Source of the DNA: Girardinichthys multiradiatus
Lineage: Eukaryota > Chordata > Actinopteri > Cyprinodontiformes > Goodeidae
DNA length: 64,000 nt
NCBI RefSeq assembly: GCF_021462225.1
Contig: NC_061811.1
Coordinates: 4,547,163-4,611,162 of the forward strand
Direction: 5' to 3'
Within the stretch, counting starts at the first letter, position 1; each line of letters opens with the position of its first letter. The notes beneath the pieces are model-generated. The model saw only the letters and a program-made list of their open reading frames with translations, was not told where the DNA came from and searched no databases. Below, one piece after another: positions 46,393 to 56,662 of the stretch. Position numbers and translations under genes: made by a program.

Positions 46393-47079
46393 TAGATTTG
46401 TTTGGTTAATATACCTGTTTTTATCTAATAGAGCAAAGCCTTTTTAAAAACACGAGAGAGTAAAAGCCATATAACCATCTCACAGAATAAGAGTTTGTGC
46501 AGTTCAGTTAAGTCAGATTGGCTGATGACACAATACAGTAGGTTTAACATTTACATTAGTAAAATATAATCCACAAATTATATTTTAGTAAATATATTTC
46601 AGTACTCGTGATATTAAAAATTGGTTTATAATTTGTATTTATTCTTTTTAGATATAAAATACTTGGCATACTTTTAGGATGTTGGCCTCAGTTCTTTACA
46701 TATATTTGTTTACATCAGCAGAAGAATTTGTGTTTGGTGCAAGATTGGAAAAAAATAGTCAATTTATGTTAAGGTTAGTAGAAAATCTAAATAATATTAC
46801 AGGTAATCTGTAGAGGAAAATGATTCTTTATCCTCCAAACTGGACAACATTTGTGGAGCATTGTGTCTGTAAACCTCATTGCTAAATCTTATCATCATGG
46901 TATCTTGTAAATTTTTCTACAGCTTTGAAAAACAGCTTTAAAAAATCATAAGACCTGAAATAAATGTAAACTAATTAGACTTTTTACCACTTAATGGTCC
47001 TGATAAGTTAGAAAATGATAGAAAAGTTAATCTCAACTCAATTTAGATTCACCATGCAGTCTGACATAGATGGTTTTGA

Positions 47080-47175
47080 AGGAAGCCAGAGTACCCAGAG
47101 AAGACCACGCAGTTACAAGCAGGCATGCACACTCTATGCAGAAAGGAGCAAAGCCCAGCAGGTACCATGTGTTGA
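47080..47175 (-). mobile_element. SINE-type repeat fragment
   Basis: The plus strand has ccagagtacccagagaagac, catgcacactctatgcagaa and gcccagcaggta. These are the reverse complement of the body of the repeat at 11,790-12,160 (gggtactctg, tgcatgttctcc-type block). Confidence 0.45.
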
Positions 47176-48604
47176 GAACAAAGCAGAAATCCATTCCCAT
47201 AATAATGTAAGACTTATCCACAAATTAGCAATCCATTCTTTTAATTTAATAATTCCTTGAGCTAGATGTGTAATCCAGTTCCTCAGTTTCGTGAACTATA
47301 AGCACTAATTTGTGAAAACATTGGTGTCTCACTAGAGCATGCACACAGATGCAAGTGTTTTGATGAGCTTTATTTGGGGTTTTGAGCTAATTTGGTAGAT
47401 CTAAAGAGAGAAACTAAAGCAAATTTCAGTTGGTGTGAAACAAATGATGACACCACAGAGTGTGGTGCATAAATTGGAGAGATTGCATGAAAAAATTGGA
47501 ACAGATCAATTGCCTTCAGCTGTTGATAGTTGTATATTTAGAATCAGCGATACCTAAAAATAAAAATAAAACTGATACGAGGATTACAGGCTGTCTCGGC
47601 ATGGCTCTGATTTAATGAAATTGTATTTCTGCAGTCCAGTTTGAAACCTACAGGGGGCTTTTTGTGCCTATTTCACTGTTTTAACTCAACTCCGTGCTAC
47701 CATTATTTAGCTGTAGCTCAAATTCAAAAGCAAATTCACAAAATAAAACTAATCAGGTGCTAAATGTGTACTCACCTAAATTTGTAGACAGAGCTTGCAA
47801 ACTGAATGGCCGGAGATGTTTGCATTTTGCATACTGTGGGGGAAAAATCCCATCTGCTGAAAGCTGGTGGTGATTTTGATGCAGGAAAATATCAAAATCA
47901 CCACCAGCCGCAACCAAGCCTGCAGTGTTCACCCTGCTGCAATGTGGGCTTGACAAAAACCAGACCAGGAGAGAGAAGGCATCGGTACTGACTGAGTTAG
48001 ATTAGGCACACTGGAATTTCCTGTTTGATTGTTGCACTGAAGATGAGACAAGGGAGAAAGAGGGTAAAAATAAAAATTACAAAGTAAAACTGATTTATCT
48101 TTGATGCTTCAGCATCTGATGTGTTTAAACTAAAGTTAAGACAACTGTGATTTGACACAAGACACGGAAACAGGTGCAAATTGCTCCCATCTGCTGAGCA
48201 TAATGGGCGCTTTTGAGATGTATTTAGTGCAGAAAAAAGCAAATAGCGGGTGCAATGCAGCTTCATAAAATAGAGGAGATTGGACTGCTTTGGAAATTCC
48301 TGCTTGACTGTTTTGTGTCTACATCAATGCATAATCATTCCCTTCTGTCTAGAAACAGATTTTTGTGGCCTTGTTCTATTTCATGAAGTGTGCTAATATT
48401 GTTTTCATGGTTCTACCCTGCACATAATTTCTACCCTTGAGGTGTCCCCAATATGTAATGTATTACCAAAGATGCTGTTTTCATTTGATGCATTTGTGTG
48501 ACAGCTAGTTTTTTCATTTTTGCTTGACTACCACGACTGGTCAGGTTTCCCCATCTGGGAAGAAACAATAAATACAATTAACTGAAAAGCAAATGCTAAC
48601 TCGA
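47176..48604. other. non-coding stretch, no gene seen
   Basis: Unique-looking, with a perfect 18-bp hairpin at 47,863-47,908. Nothing else recognised. Confidence 0.3.
47863..47908. repeat. perfect 18-bp inverted repeat
   Basis: The arm gctggtggtgattttgat (47,863-47,880) and its exact reverse complement (47,891-47,908) flank a 10-base loop. It resembles a template-switch product. The stem is shorter than that of a typical microRNA precursor. Confidence 0.85.
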
Positions 48605-48677
48605 CCTGTACAGGGTGTGCCCTGCCTCTTGTCCGTAGACTGCTGGAGATAGGCACCAGCTCCCCCACAACCTAGTA
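48605..48677 (+). mobile_element. SINE-type tail, interrupted by a Tc1 element
   Basis: The motifs gtacagggtgtgccctgcct and tggagataggcaccagctcc match the 3' part of the repeat at 11,790-12,160. The repeat resumes on the far side of the inserted Tc1 element as atggaagaatc...aaaatggatgaatgaatgg (50,274-50,312). This is a clean before-and-after record of the insertion. Confidence 0.65.
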
Positions 48678-50273
48678 CAGGTCCTTCTCAAAATATTAGC
48701 ATATTGTGATAAAGTTCATTATTTTCCATAATGTCATGATGAAAATTTAACATTCATATATTTAAGATTCATTGCACACTAACTGAAATATTTCAGGTCT
48801 TTTATTGTCTTAATACGGATGATTGTGGCATACAGCTCATGAAAACCCAAAATTCCTATCTCACAAAATTAGCATATTTCATCCGACCAATAAAAGAAAA
48901 GTGTTTTTAATACAAAAAACGTCAACCTTCAAATAATCATGTACAGTTATACACTCAATACTTGGTCGGGAATCCTTTGGCAGAAATGACTGCTTCAATG
49001 CGGCGTGGCATGGAGGCACTGCTGAGGTCTTATGGAGGCCCAGGATGCTTCGATAGCGGCCTTTAGCTCATCCAGAGTGTTGGGTCTTGAGTCTCTCAAC
49101 GTTCTCTTCACAATATCCCACAGATTCTCTATGGGGTTCAGGTCAGGAGAGTTGGCAGGCCAATTGAGCACAGTGATACCATGGTCAGTAAACCATTTAC
49201 CAGTGGTTTTGGCACTGTGAGCAGGTGCCAGGTCGTGCTGAAAAATGAAATCTTCATCTCCATAAAGCTTTTCAGCAGATGGAAGCATGAAGTGCTCCAA
49301 AATCTCCTGATAGCTAGCTGCATTGACCCTGCCCTTGATAAAACACAGTGGACCAACACCAGCAGCTGACACGGCACCCCAGACCATCACTGACTGTTGG
49401 TACTTGACACTGGACTTCTGGCATTTTGGCATTTCCTTCTCCCCAGTCTTCCTCCAGGCTCTGGCACCTTGATTTCAGAATGACATGCAGAATTTGCTTT
49501 CATCCGAAAAAAGTACTTTGGACCACTGAGCAACAGTCCAGTGCTGCTTCTCTGTAGCCCAGGTCAGGCGCTTCTGCCGCTGTTTCTGGTTCAAAAGTGG
49601 CTTGACCTGGGGAATGCAGCACCTGTAGCCCATTTCCTGCACACGCCTGTGCACGGTGATTCTGGATGTTTCTACTCCAGACTCAGTCCACTGCTTCCGC
49701 AGGTCCCCCAAGGTCTGGAATCGGCCCTTCTCCACAATCTTCCTCAGGGTCCGGTCACCTCTTCTCGTTGTGCAGCGTTTTCTGCCACACTTTTTCCTTC
49801 CCACAGACTTCCCACTGAGGTGCCTTGATACAGCACTCTGGGAACAGCCTATTCGTTCAGAAATTTATTTCTGTGTCTTACCCTCTTGCTTGAGGGTGTC
49901 AATAGTGGCCTTCTGGACAGCAGTCAGGTCGGCAGTCTTACCCATGATTGGGGTTTTGAGTGATGAACCAGGCTGGGAGTTTTAAAGGCCTCAGGAATCT
50001 TTTGCAGGTGTTTAGAGTTAACTCGTTGATTCAGATGATTAGGTTCATAGCTCATTTAGAGACCCTTTTAATGATATGCTAATTTTGTGAGATAGGAATT
50101 TTGGGTTTTCATGAGCTGTATGCCAAAATCATCCGTATTAAGACAATAAAAGACCTGAAATATTTCAGTTAGTGTGCAATGAATCTAAAATATATGAATG
50201 TTAAATTTTCATCATGACATTATGGAAAATAATAAACTTTATCACAATATGCTAATATTTTGAGAAGGACCTG
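48678..50273 (-). mobile_element. Tc1-like family B (DD34E), copy 1
   Basis: The ends are CAGGTCCTTCTCAAAATATT and its inverted counterpart. TA duplications lie at 48,676-48,677 and 50,274-50,275. The terminal inverted repeats are long, about 210 bases. The length is 1,596 bp. It is nearly identical to 54,574-56,181 and in the same orientation. The transposase is on the minus strand and carries three lesions. The ends look intact, so it might move if a relative supplied enzyme. Confidence 0.92.
48955..49945 (-). pseudogene. Tc1-like transposase (DD34E), copy 1
   Basis: The start is ATG at 49,945 (MGKTADLTAVQKATIDTLKQ). Codon 27 is TAA (49,865-49,867) where copy 2 has GAA. A second stop, TGA at 49,475-49,477, replaces GGA just after the first catalytic motif FSDESKF. 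The second Asp (FQHDLAPAH) and the Glu (SPDLNPIENLWD) are present, 34 residues apart. A 14-base deletion near 49,018, between ggca direct repeats, shifts the last residues. The protein would be about 334 residues if whole. It would bind the terminal repeats by its helix-turn-helix domains and cut and paste at TA. Confidence 0.85.
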
Positions 50274-50312
50274 TATGGAAGAATCAGGTATGGAAAATGG
50301 ATGAATGAATGG
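50274..50312 (+). mobile_element. SINE-type tail, right part
   Basis: Continuation of the repeat at 48,605-48,677, ending in (ATGA/ATGG)n-type tail sequence. Joining across the transposon with one TA removed restores the usual order of this repeat. Confidence 0.6.
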
Positions 50313-50599
50313 AAAATGCTAACTGATGGATTTGCTTCCATTTATATGCATTTTTAATCAGCACAAACTGCAGCCTGAGCACATTTGTGAACTCCTTTAA
50401 TATTATTCTTCATTAGATTTTGTTAAATTGTATCCCTCCTCATCCTTTTTTTTAAATGCAGAATTTTAATGTACATGAACATAGCAATAAATGTCAACTT
50501 TTAATTATCAGATACAATTATCCTATGTGAGAAAGTTGTGCATCAAAATTGATAAAAAATGTTTAAACAAGGCAGCTCTGCCAGAGCTTAAGCAGCCTG
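50313..50599. other. non-coding stretch, no gene seen
   Basis: AT-rich, with nothing recognised. Confidence 0.3.
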
Positions 50600-50612
50600 G
50601 TTTGTCTCCTAG

Positions 50613-50848
50613 CGATGATAGACCTGCTGTGTTACACCTTTGCCCTCAACGATATGGCTCAGAGAGCATCACTGTCATGGCGTACTGCCGCCCGCACCGA
50701 CCATCTGAAACAGACTTGTAAGGTTACCTTGAAATGGCAAGGACCTGATGGACGAGATGACTTTTCCATGTACTGTAATGACAGGAAGACAGAGTGCATG
50801 GGGGCAGATGTTCGCAAAACAAATGAAACTTTGGATTGGGGTAATTGA
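50613..50848 (+). other. candidate host exon, unidentified
   Basis: An acceptor-like site (tttgtctcctag, ending about 50,611) is followed by an open frame of 78 codons (from ATG at 50,615) with normal amino-acid composition. Two donor-like sites follow: gtaagg at about 50,718 and ggtaat near 50,841. An alternative frame from the same acceptor encodes a cysteine/histidine pair (AYCRPHRP) and stops within the first donor. Composition is more balanced than the surroundings. I do not recognise the protein in any frame, and no partner exon was found nearby. It may be chance. Confidence 0.22.
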
Positions 50849-51299
50849 GCTGTCTCTATTCCAATTACAGTAACAAAACAGCATCTGCTTAATCCAAAAC
50901 AATTTTATAAATGGTAGGCAAGACAAGCAGAAACAAATTTATCCGTTTTAGATATCAAGACATCTGCAGTTCATCAAGTCTGCATCAGGGATTAAAGCTG
51001 TAGCTGTCTTCTTTCAGTCTTTTACCTTTTATTTTATTTTCCTAGTGCAACTATCAGGGTGTATTTCTAAACTAAAATGTAAAATTGTAAAAATTGTATT
51101 TTGATTTAAACGTATTTTTAAAAATGTTTTTAGGGTTTAAGTTCTATTTTACTGTTATAAAGACTCAAATCTTTTTTTCTGCCGTTGACTTTTAACATAT
51201 GAACGGCACAAATTGACCCAGTGCTGCCTGTCAGAAACATAATGGCAGGTGTTTGCTGCAAATGTTGAACCAAACTCAAACTGGTTTGCAAACCTTTAC
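50849..51299. other. non-coding stretch, no gene seen
   Basis: AT-rich. No recognised gene or repeat. Confidence 0.3.
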
Positions 51300-51565
51300 A
51301 GATAGGATAGTACCAACCTATCTCCAGCATCATAAGGGAGGAGGTGAACTATATCCTGGTAAGTTAACCAGTCAATCATAGGGACACACAGGACAAACAA
51401 CCATACATGCACATACTCAGCCCTCAGAGTAATTTAGAGTGGCAAAATAACTTAACATGCATGTTAATGAGGTGTGGTAGAAATGTGGGATAACTGGAAA
51501 GAATCCATGAAAACATGATAAGAAACATGCAAACTCCATATATAAACGTCTTGGTAATAGTGCTG
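51300..51565 (-). mobile_element. SINE-type repeat, diverged
   Basis: On the minus strand: ggagtttgcatgtttctta, a central block, gccactctaaattactctga, gtgcatgtatggttgtttgt, cctgtgtgtccctatgattg and gatgctggagataggttgg, in the order of the repeat at 11,790-12,160. Heavily diverged. Confidence 0.5.
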
Positions 51566-52139
51566 CACCAGTGTGTACATGTGCAGGTCAATATGTGAGT
51601 AGCGCAGTCATAGGACATCAACAACAGTTTTAATTCCTAACAAACTCTTTACAAGGGATGTGACAATACATCCAGTTCACAAGACTATATGATACACGAG
51701 TTTAAGAAATGAGACAAGATTTTATAGCAACTTTTTATTGCTCTAGGAGGCTCATTTTCAAACACCTACAAGACCTGATAACATCCTTGACACAAAATCT
51801 TAAAGTTCATTCGATTCAAGATGGAGCTAGAATGGAATGACAAGTTGCAGCAGGTCTGGCAGATTGATGCAGCCGGCAGGCTCAGCCAGTGTAAATCCAA
51901 ATAGGAATACAAATGTTGTTTTGCTGAACAGAGCAGCACCAAACATATCCACGGTCTGTTGTGAAATTGTAGACTATAAATGTCCACTAACTTATTGTTG
52001 GGGTTAGGGTTAGCCCTCCAACTGAAATTAATATTTTCAGTTTGAGTTATTTTAAATGACTAAATCTAGCTAAAAGCATTGATGTACACTTTCAAAATGG
52101 TCACAATGGCATGACATACCTAAACTACACATAATTAAA
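51566..52139. other. non-coding stretch, no gene seen
   Basis: Two TTAGGG-type units lie at 52,001-52,013. The 73-codon minus-strand frame at 51,766-51,987 has no defensible motif. Confidence 0.3.
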
Positions 52140-52194
52140 TTACTACCAATAGTAAAATTGAAGAACATTACTTCAATTTTACTATTGGTAGTAA
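52140..52194. repeat. perfect 24-bp palindrome with 7-base loop
   Basis: Arms 52,140-52,163 and 52,171-52,194 are exact reverse complements around aacatta. The next bases (about 52,196-52,219) repeat the inner part in direct orientation (gtaaaattgaagaacattac). The combined inverted and direct copy is what replication template switching leaves. Confidence 0.85.
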
Positions 52195-52530
52195 AAGTAA
52201 AATTGAAGAACATTACTTCAAAAATCCAACCCAACCCTCGAAAGTGGATATCTCTTTTTGATGTCTAACACTGGAATTCCCCATGGGTAGGCTAACAGAT
52301 TCACCGTGTAGTAATGAATCATCAACATCATGGATAGCATGGGATTAAAACCTCAGAACCTGTAGAATTAAATTAAATTAAATTTTATTTAATTTTTACC
52401 GTGTCCTGTACAGCAGAGTAGATCAGAATTGTTGTCAGAGTGCCAAGAAGAAGCCCAACAGATTTACTTTCACAAGTGGAGCATTCAGTTAACACTTTAA
52501 TTGTCCACTTGAGATATATATATATACATA

Positions 52531-54511
52531 CAAGCGCATAGTTAGACCTGGGCTTCCGGGGCAGAAGCCCCGGATGTTTTCTGAATAGCCCCGGACTTCT
52601 TGATAGAAGAAATTTAGAAGTATTAAAAAGATGCAACCACAAAATGGTATTGGACTTCACATTTTTATTTAAAAACAATCAGATTCTTTCCATTGTGTTC
52701 CATATAATTACGTTCTCCTCCACCTAACCTGACAATGAGTTAAAAGGAGAAGACAAAAAAATAGTTATTTGCGCACTCGCGGCACAACAAATGCGTAACT
52801 ACACGCACAGGTAGAGACGGACTCCATTCTGGAGAAGTCCAGAACAGCAGTTTACTCCAGGTCGTCCTGCCTCCTTCATTACCTGAAAAGTTACACCGAG
52901 TGCCTCGAACAGGGCTCATTTCAGAGCAACCATGGAACCAACCGGAGAGTGGGAGCCTGGTGCATGTGTGTGTTCAGGAACAGGTGGAAGCAGACGAAGA
53001 TAGCGGTAAAACCTGAATGCTGACTCAGAATGGGCTAATTGTAAGTTACAGATAATCACTTATTCACCCAGCAAGACATGAGGTGGAGGTTGACTCTAAT
53101 GAGCATCTTCAGGGTCATGATGAGGAACTTCCACCTTAGCTACAGGTGAAGTTAAATGATCTGTGATAGAAAACAGTAGCAACCTTCTCTGTGAGCTTCT
53201 AGCGGGATTTGCATCATAATGTGAAAATATCTGGTCCTTTACTTCAGTCAAAATAAAAGGATGTAATCCTAACGTAGCTGAACACATTAAAAGGTCCTTC
53301 AGATCAACACATTGATCTCATTGCTGCAGCCGTTCTTATAGTCCAGTTCTACATGTAGACAGAAAAAAGTGTTTCTCAATAAACCAGGAAAATATCTCCT
53401 AGTTCCAGTAAGACGAAGTAGACAGAGCAAAAGTAAGCCTCCCTCTTCTCTTTCTGTGCCGATTCTAAACATGCAGCTCTGGCTTTAAAGATGCAGTATA
53501 ATTAGGAAATAAATTATAGCAATTAATCACAGGTGGACCATTGATTAGTTAACTATTTCATTTTTCTGAATTACACATGTAATATTATATAATCTAAACT
53601 AATTAAACAAGGATACAGATTTACTGAAGGGGAGACTTACATACCATATGTACACATTTATGAATAACTGCAATATTATTACTGAAAAGGTCCAGGATGA
53701 GCCTCTATGCTATATTTTAAACACCACAACTTAACAACCTTTCCTCTCAGTGTTTAATAGTAAGAACTGCACTAATGTCTCACATGATCAGTGCAGAATA
53801 AAAGACTGTGTTGAAAAATGTTTCATTTATTATTTTTGGCAGGACAAATTTCTTCAGAAGTGGAATGAAGGGCTGAAAAGATGGCGATAAAAGAGAACAG
53901 GTTCATAAAAGAAGGAACAATTTTAATGAAATGTTTTGAAAGCTCTTGGCATAATAACATAAATGTGTTTTAGGATTTTACCATTTGACTAAGATTTCGG
54001 AAAATCAACTTTATACCACTTTCCTTTTTTGAAATATAAGAATAAAGACAATGGAGCCTCAGGAGTGGAACACTTTGATGACAATATAACGTTTAAAAAA
54101 GGTAATTTATGTAGATGACAGAAGAAGCATATTTATATTGCCCAAAGTATATCTCTGAGTTTAAGAAAAACGTTTGTCAGCAAAAATTCAGATTAAGTTC
54201 TTTTCTAAATACCTCAAAATGTGTCATTATGTGCTTCAGCAAAATGGTTTTTCAACAGTCCTATACTCTGTTTCTCCTTGTCCTTCATTCAACTTCTAAC
54301 AAAAATAAAAAGTTAAATTATTGCAAAATGTTTTTGTTTGATTCACAATAATTTACATTCAGTTCAGTCTAAAACCAGCCGAGACAGAGAACTGGTACAA
54401 TATGTCGCATATTATTTTAATTTTAAATTACCTATAAATTGTCTTATTGATATCTAAATATTTTGGATTTGGGCTAAAGCCCCCAATGTTTTGAGACCCT
54501 AAAAACACCCC

Positions 54512-54513
<2 letters not shown>
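52531..54513. mobile_element. probable non-autonomous hAT element
   Basis: The right end reads aaacacccctg (54,513); its reverse complement CAGGGGTGTTTTTAGGG is a typical hAT terminus. The left end reads CAAGCGCATAGTTAGACCTG, which looks like a CAGGGGCGTAG-type end altered by a few substitutions. Internal GC-rich blocks near both ends (cttccggggcagaagccccg at the left, gggctaaagccccc at the right) are subterminal palindromes. Flanking 8-mers (tatacata and tacatata) are similar but lie in TA repeats. Length about 1.98 kb. No transposase frame is visible. Confidence 0.5.
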
Positions 54514-54569
<56 letters not shown>

Positions 54570-54573
54570 TATA
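54514..54573. repeat. (TA)n microsatellite
   Basis: A nearly pure TA run. It separates the hAT-like element from family B copy 2 and supplied the TA target for the latter. Confidence 0.9.
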
Positions 54574-56181
54574 CAAGTCCTTCTCAAAATATTAGCATAT
54601 TGTGATAAAGTTCATTATTTTCCATAATGTCATGATGAAAATTTAACATTCATATATTTTAGATTCATTGCACACTAACTGAAATATTTCAGGTCTTTTA
54701 TTGTCTTAATACGGATGATTTTGGCATACAGCTCATGAAAACCCAAAATTCCTATCTCACAAAATTAGCATATTTCATCCGACCAATAAAAGAAAAGTGT
54801 TTTTAATACAAAAAACGTCAACCTTCAAATAATCATGTACAGTTATGCACTCAATACTTGGTCGGGAATCCTTTGGCAGAAATGACTGCTTCAATGCGGC
54901 GTGGCATGGAGGCAATCAGCCTGTGGCACTGCTGAGGTCTTATGGAGGCCCAGGATGCTTCGATAGCGACCTTTAGCTCATCCAGAGTGTTGGGTCTTGA
55001 GTCTCTCAACGTTCTCTTCACAATATCCCACAGATTCTCTATGGGGTTCAGGTCAGGAGAGTTGGCAGGCCAATTGAGCAGTGATACCATGGTCAGTAAA
55101 CCATTTACCAGTGGTTTTGGCACTGTGAGCAGGTGCCAGGTCGTGCTGAAAAATGAAATGGTCATCTCCATAAAGCTTTTCAGCAGATGGAAGCATGAAG
55201 TTCTCCAAAATCTCCCGATAGCTAGCTGCATTGACCCTGCCCTTGATAAAACACAGTGGACCAACACCAGCAGCTGACACGGCACCCCAGACCATCACTG
55301 ACTGTGGGTACTTGACACTGGACTTCTGGCATTTTGGCATTTCCTTCTCCCCAGTCTTCCTCCAGACTCTGGCACCTTGATTTCCGAATGACATGCAGAA
55401 TTTGCTTTCATCCGAAAAAAGTACTTTGGACCACTGAGCAACAGTCCAGTGCTGCTTCTCTGTAGCCCAGGTCAGGCGCTTCTGCCGCTGTTTCTGGTTC
55501 AAAAGTGGCTTGACCTGGGGAATGCGGCACCTGTAGCCCATTTCCTGCACACGCCTGTGCACGGTGACTCTGGATGTTTCTACTCCAGACTCAGTCCACT
55601 GCTTCCGCAGGTCCCCCAAGGTCTGGAATCGGCCCTTCTCCACAATCTTCCTCAGGGTCCGGTCACCTCTTCTCGTTGTGCAGCGTTTTCTGCCACACTT
55701 TTTCCTTCCCACAGACTTCCTACTGAGGTGCCTTGATACAGCACTCTGGGAACATCCTATTCGTTCAGAAATTTCTTTCTGTGTCTTACCCTCTTGCTTG
55801 AGGGTGTCAATAGTGGCCTTCTGGACAGCAGTCAGGTCGGCAGTCTTACCCATGATTGGGGTTTTGAGTGATGAACCAGGCTGGGAGTTTTAAAGGCCTC
55901 AGGAATCTTTTGCAGGTGTTTAGAGTTAACTCGTTGATTCAGATGATTAGGTTCATAGCTCGTTTAGAGACCCTTTTAATGATATGCTAATTTTGTGAGA
56001 TAGGAATTTTGGGTTTTCATGAGCTGTATGCCAAAATCATCCGTATTAAGACAATAAATGACCTGAAATATTTCAGTTAGTGTGCAATGAATCTAAAATA
56101 TATGAATGTTAAATTTTTATCATGACATTATGGAAAGTAATGAAATTTATCACAACATGCTAATATTTTGAGAAGGACCTG
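54574..56181 (-). mobile_element. Tc1-like family B (DD34E), copy 2
   Basis: The ends are CAAGTCCTTCTCAAAATATT (one substitution from copy 1) and the inverted AATATTTTGAGAAGGACCTG. TA duplications lie at 54,572-54,573 and 56,182-56,183. The length is 1,608 bp. The 12-base difference from copy 1 is exactly explained by copy 1's 14-base deletion and this copy's 2-base deletion. Long terminal inverted repeats of about 210 bases. The transposase frame has a single visible lesion. Confidence 0.92.
54851..55853 (-). pseudogene. Tc1-like transposase (DD34E), copy 2, one frameshift
   Basis: ATG at 55,853 opens an unbroken 258-codon stretch. It holds a helix-turn-helix at about 10-45 (KEISERIGCSQSAVSRHL), basic GRKKCGRKR (49-57), a second DNA-binding part, then Asp148 in FSDESKF and Asp238 in FQHDLAPAH. 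A 2-base deletion near 55,080 then shifts the frame. The continuation in the other frame carries NSPDLNPIENLWD with the catalytic Glu and ends KGFPTKY at TGA (54,851). D-to-E spacing is 34. This is the most nearly intact transposase in the window, dead by one visible lesion. Confidence 0.88.
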
Positions 56182-56204
56182 TATACCAAGCTGTACCATT
56201 TGAA

Positions 56205-56211
56205 CCAACAG

Positions 56212-56262
<51 letters not shown>

Positions 56263-56277
56263 ATATATATATATAAA
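56205..56277. repeat. A-run plus (TA)n microsatellite
   Basis: About 20 As followed by two TA arrays. Simple sequence only. Confidence 0.9.
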
Positions 56278-56489
56278 CTCTTTATTTGGGAACGGAAACG
56301 AAAAGGAAATGGAGAACAACAGCATGAAAAAGACAGAGGTTGGGCAAAAAGGAAAAGGGAGAGAAGGGGAAAAGAATAGAGGAAGGAGAGAAAGAAGGAT
56401 GAAGAGAATACAAGATACTAGAAGAGTGCTTTTACACCTACAGAAACATGTATGACAACAGCAATATTACCAAAAGGTGCACGGTACGA
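56278..56489. other. purine-rich stretch, no gene
   Basis: Strongly A/G-rich on the plus strand (ggaaacgaaaaggaaatgg and similar). No gene recognised. Confidence 0.35.
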
Positions 56490-56617
56490 ATGAATGCAAT
56501 ATGCATATGCATCTTATGATGAGGTGGGCTTTATTTATCCAAGATTACCATCTTGACATTAGACACAAAAGAGGTGTAGCCAACATCTTCGCAGATGGTT
56601 TATCTAGAGAAGGATAA
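56490..56617 (+). pseudogene. 3' end of a Gypsy-type polyprotein
   Basis: The frame RWALFIQDYHLDIRHKRG followed by VANIFADGLSREG and TAA (56,615-56,617) matches the end of the RNase H region of Gypsy-type pol (pattern W-A-L-x-x-Q-x-Y ... N-x-x-A-D-x-L-S-R). Everything upstream is missing, so the element was cut. The polypurine tract and LTR follow directly downstream. Confidence 0.55.
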
Positions 56618-56650
56618 ATATTTTGTTTTGTGAACATTCTGTGGTTCTTT

Positions 56651-56662
56651 TAAGGGGGGAGG
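56651..56662 (+). other. polypurine tract
   Basis: taaggggggagg immediately before the TG of the LTR. This is the usual priming site for plus-strand synthesis in LTR retrotransposons. Confidence 0.6.

Larger units (their letters stand above)
44661..47079. other. AT-rich stretch with microsatellites, no gene
   Basis: Contains a T-run (45,119-45,132), a (GGT)n array (45,748-45,781) and an (AT)n array (46,362-46,390). The 100-codon minus-strand frame at 46,006-46,308 shows no motif. Confidence 0.35.

Noticed and set aside
49032..49985. Plus-strand frames across the Tc1 elements (also at 54,942-55,893, 6,393-6,710 and 18,404-18,703)
   Set aside because: They are antisense to transposase genes; the near-identical frames in both family B copies reflect element identity, not selection on that strand.
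51766..51987. Minus-strand frame with a weak resemblance to the L2 C-terminal pattern
   Set aside because: The HWLPV-type core is not present and alignment by eye does not extend.
52001..52013. TTAGGG-type units (also 63,605-63,619)
   Set aside because: Only two to three units each, too few to call a telomeric or interstitial telomere array.
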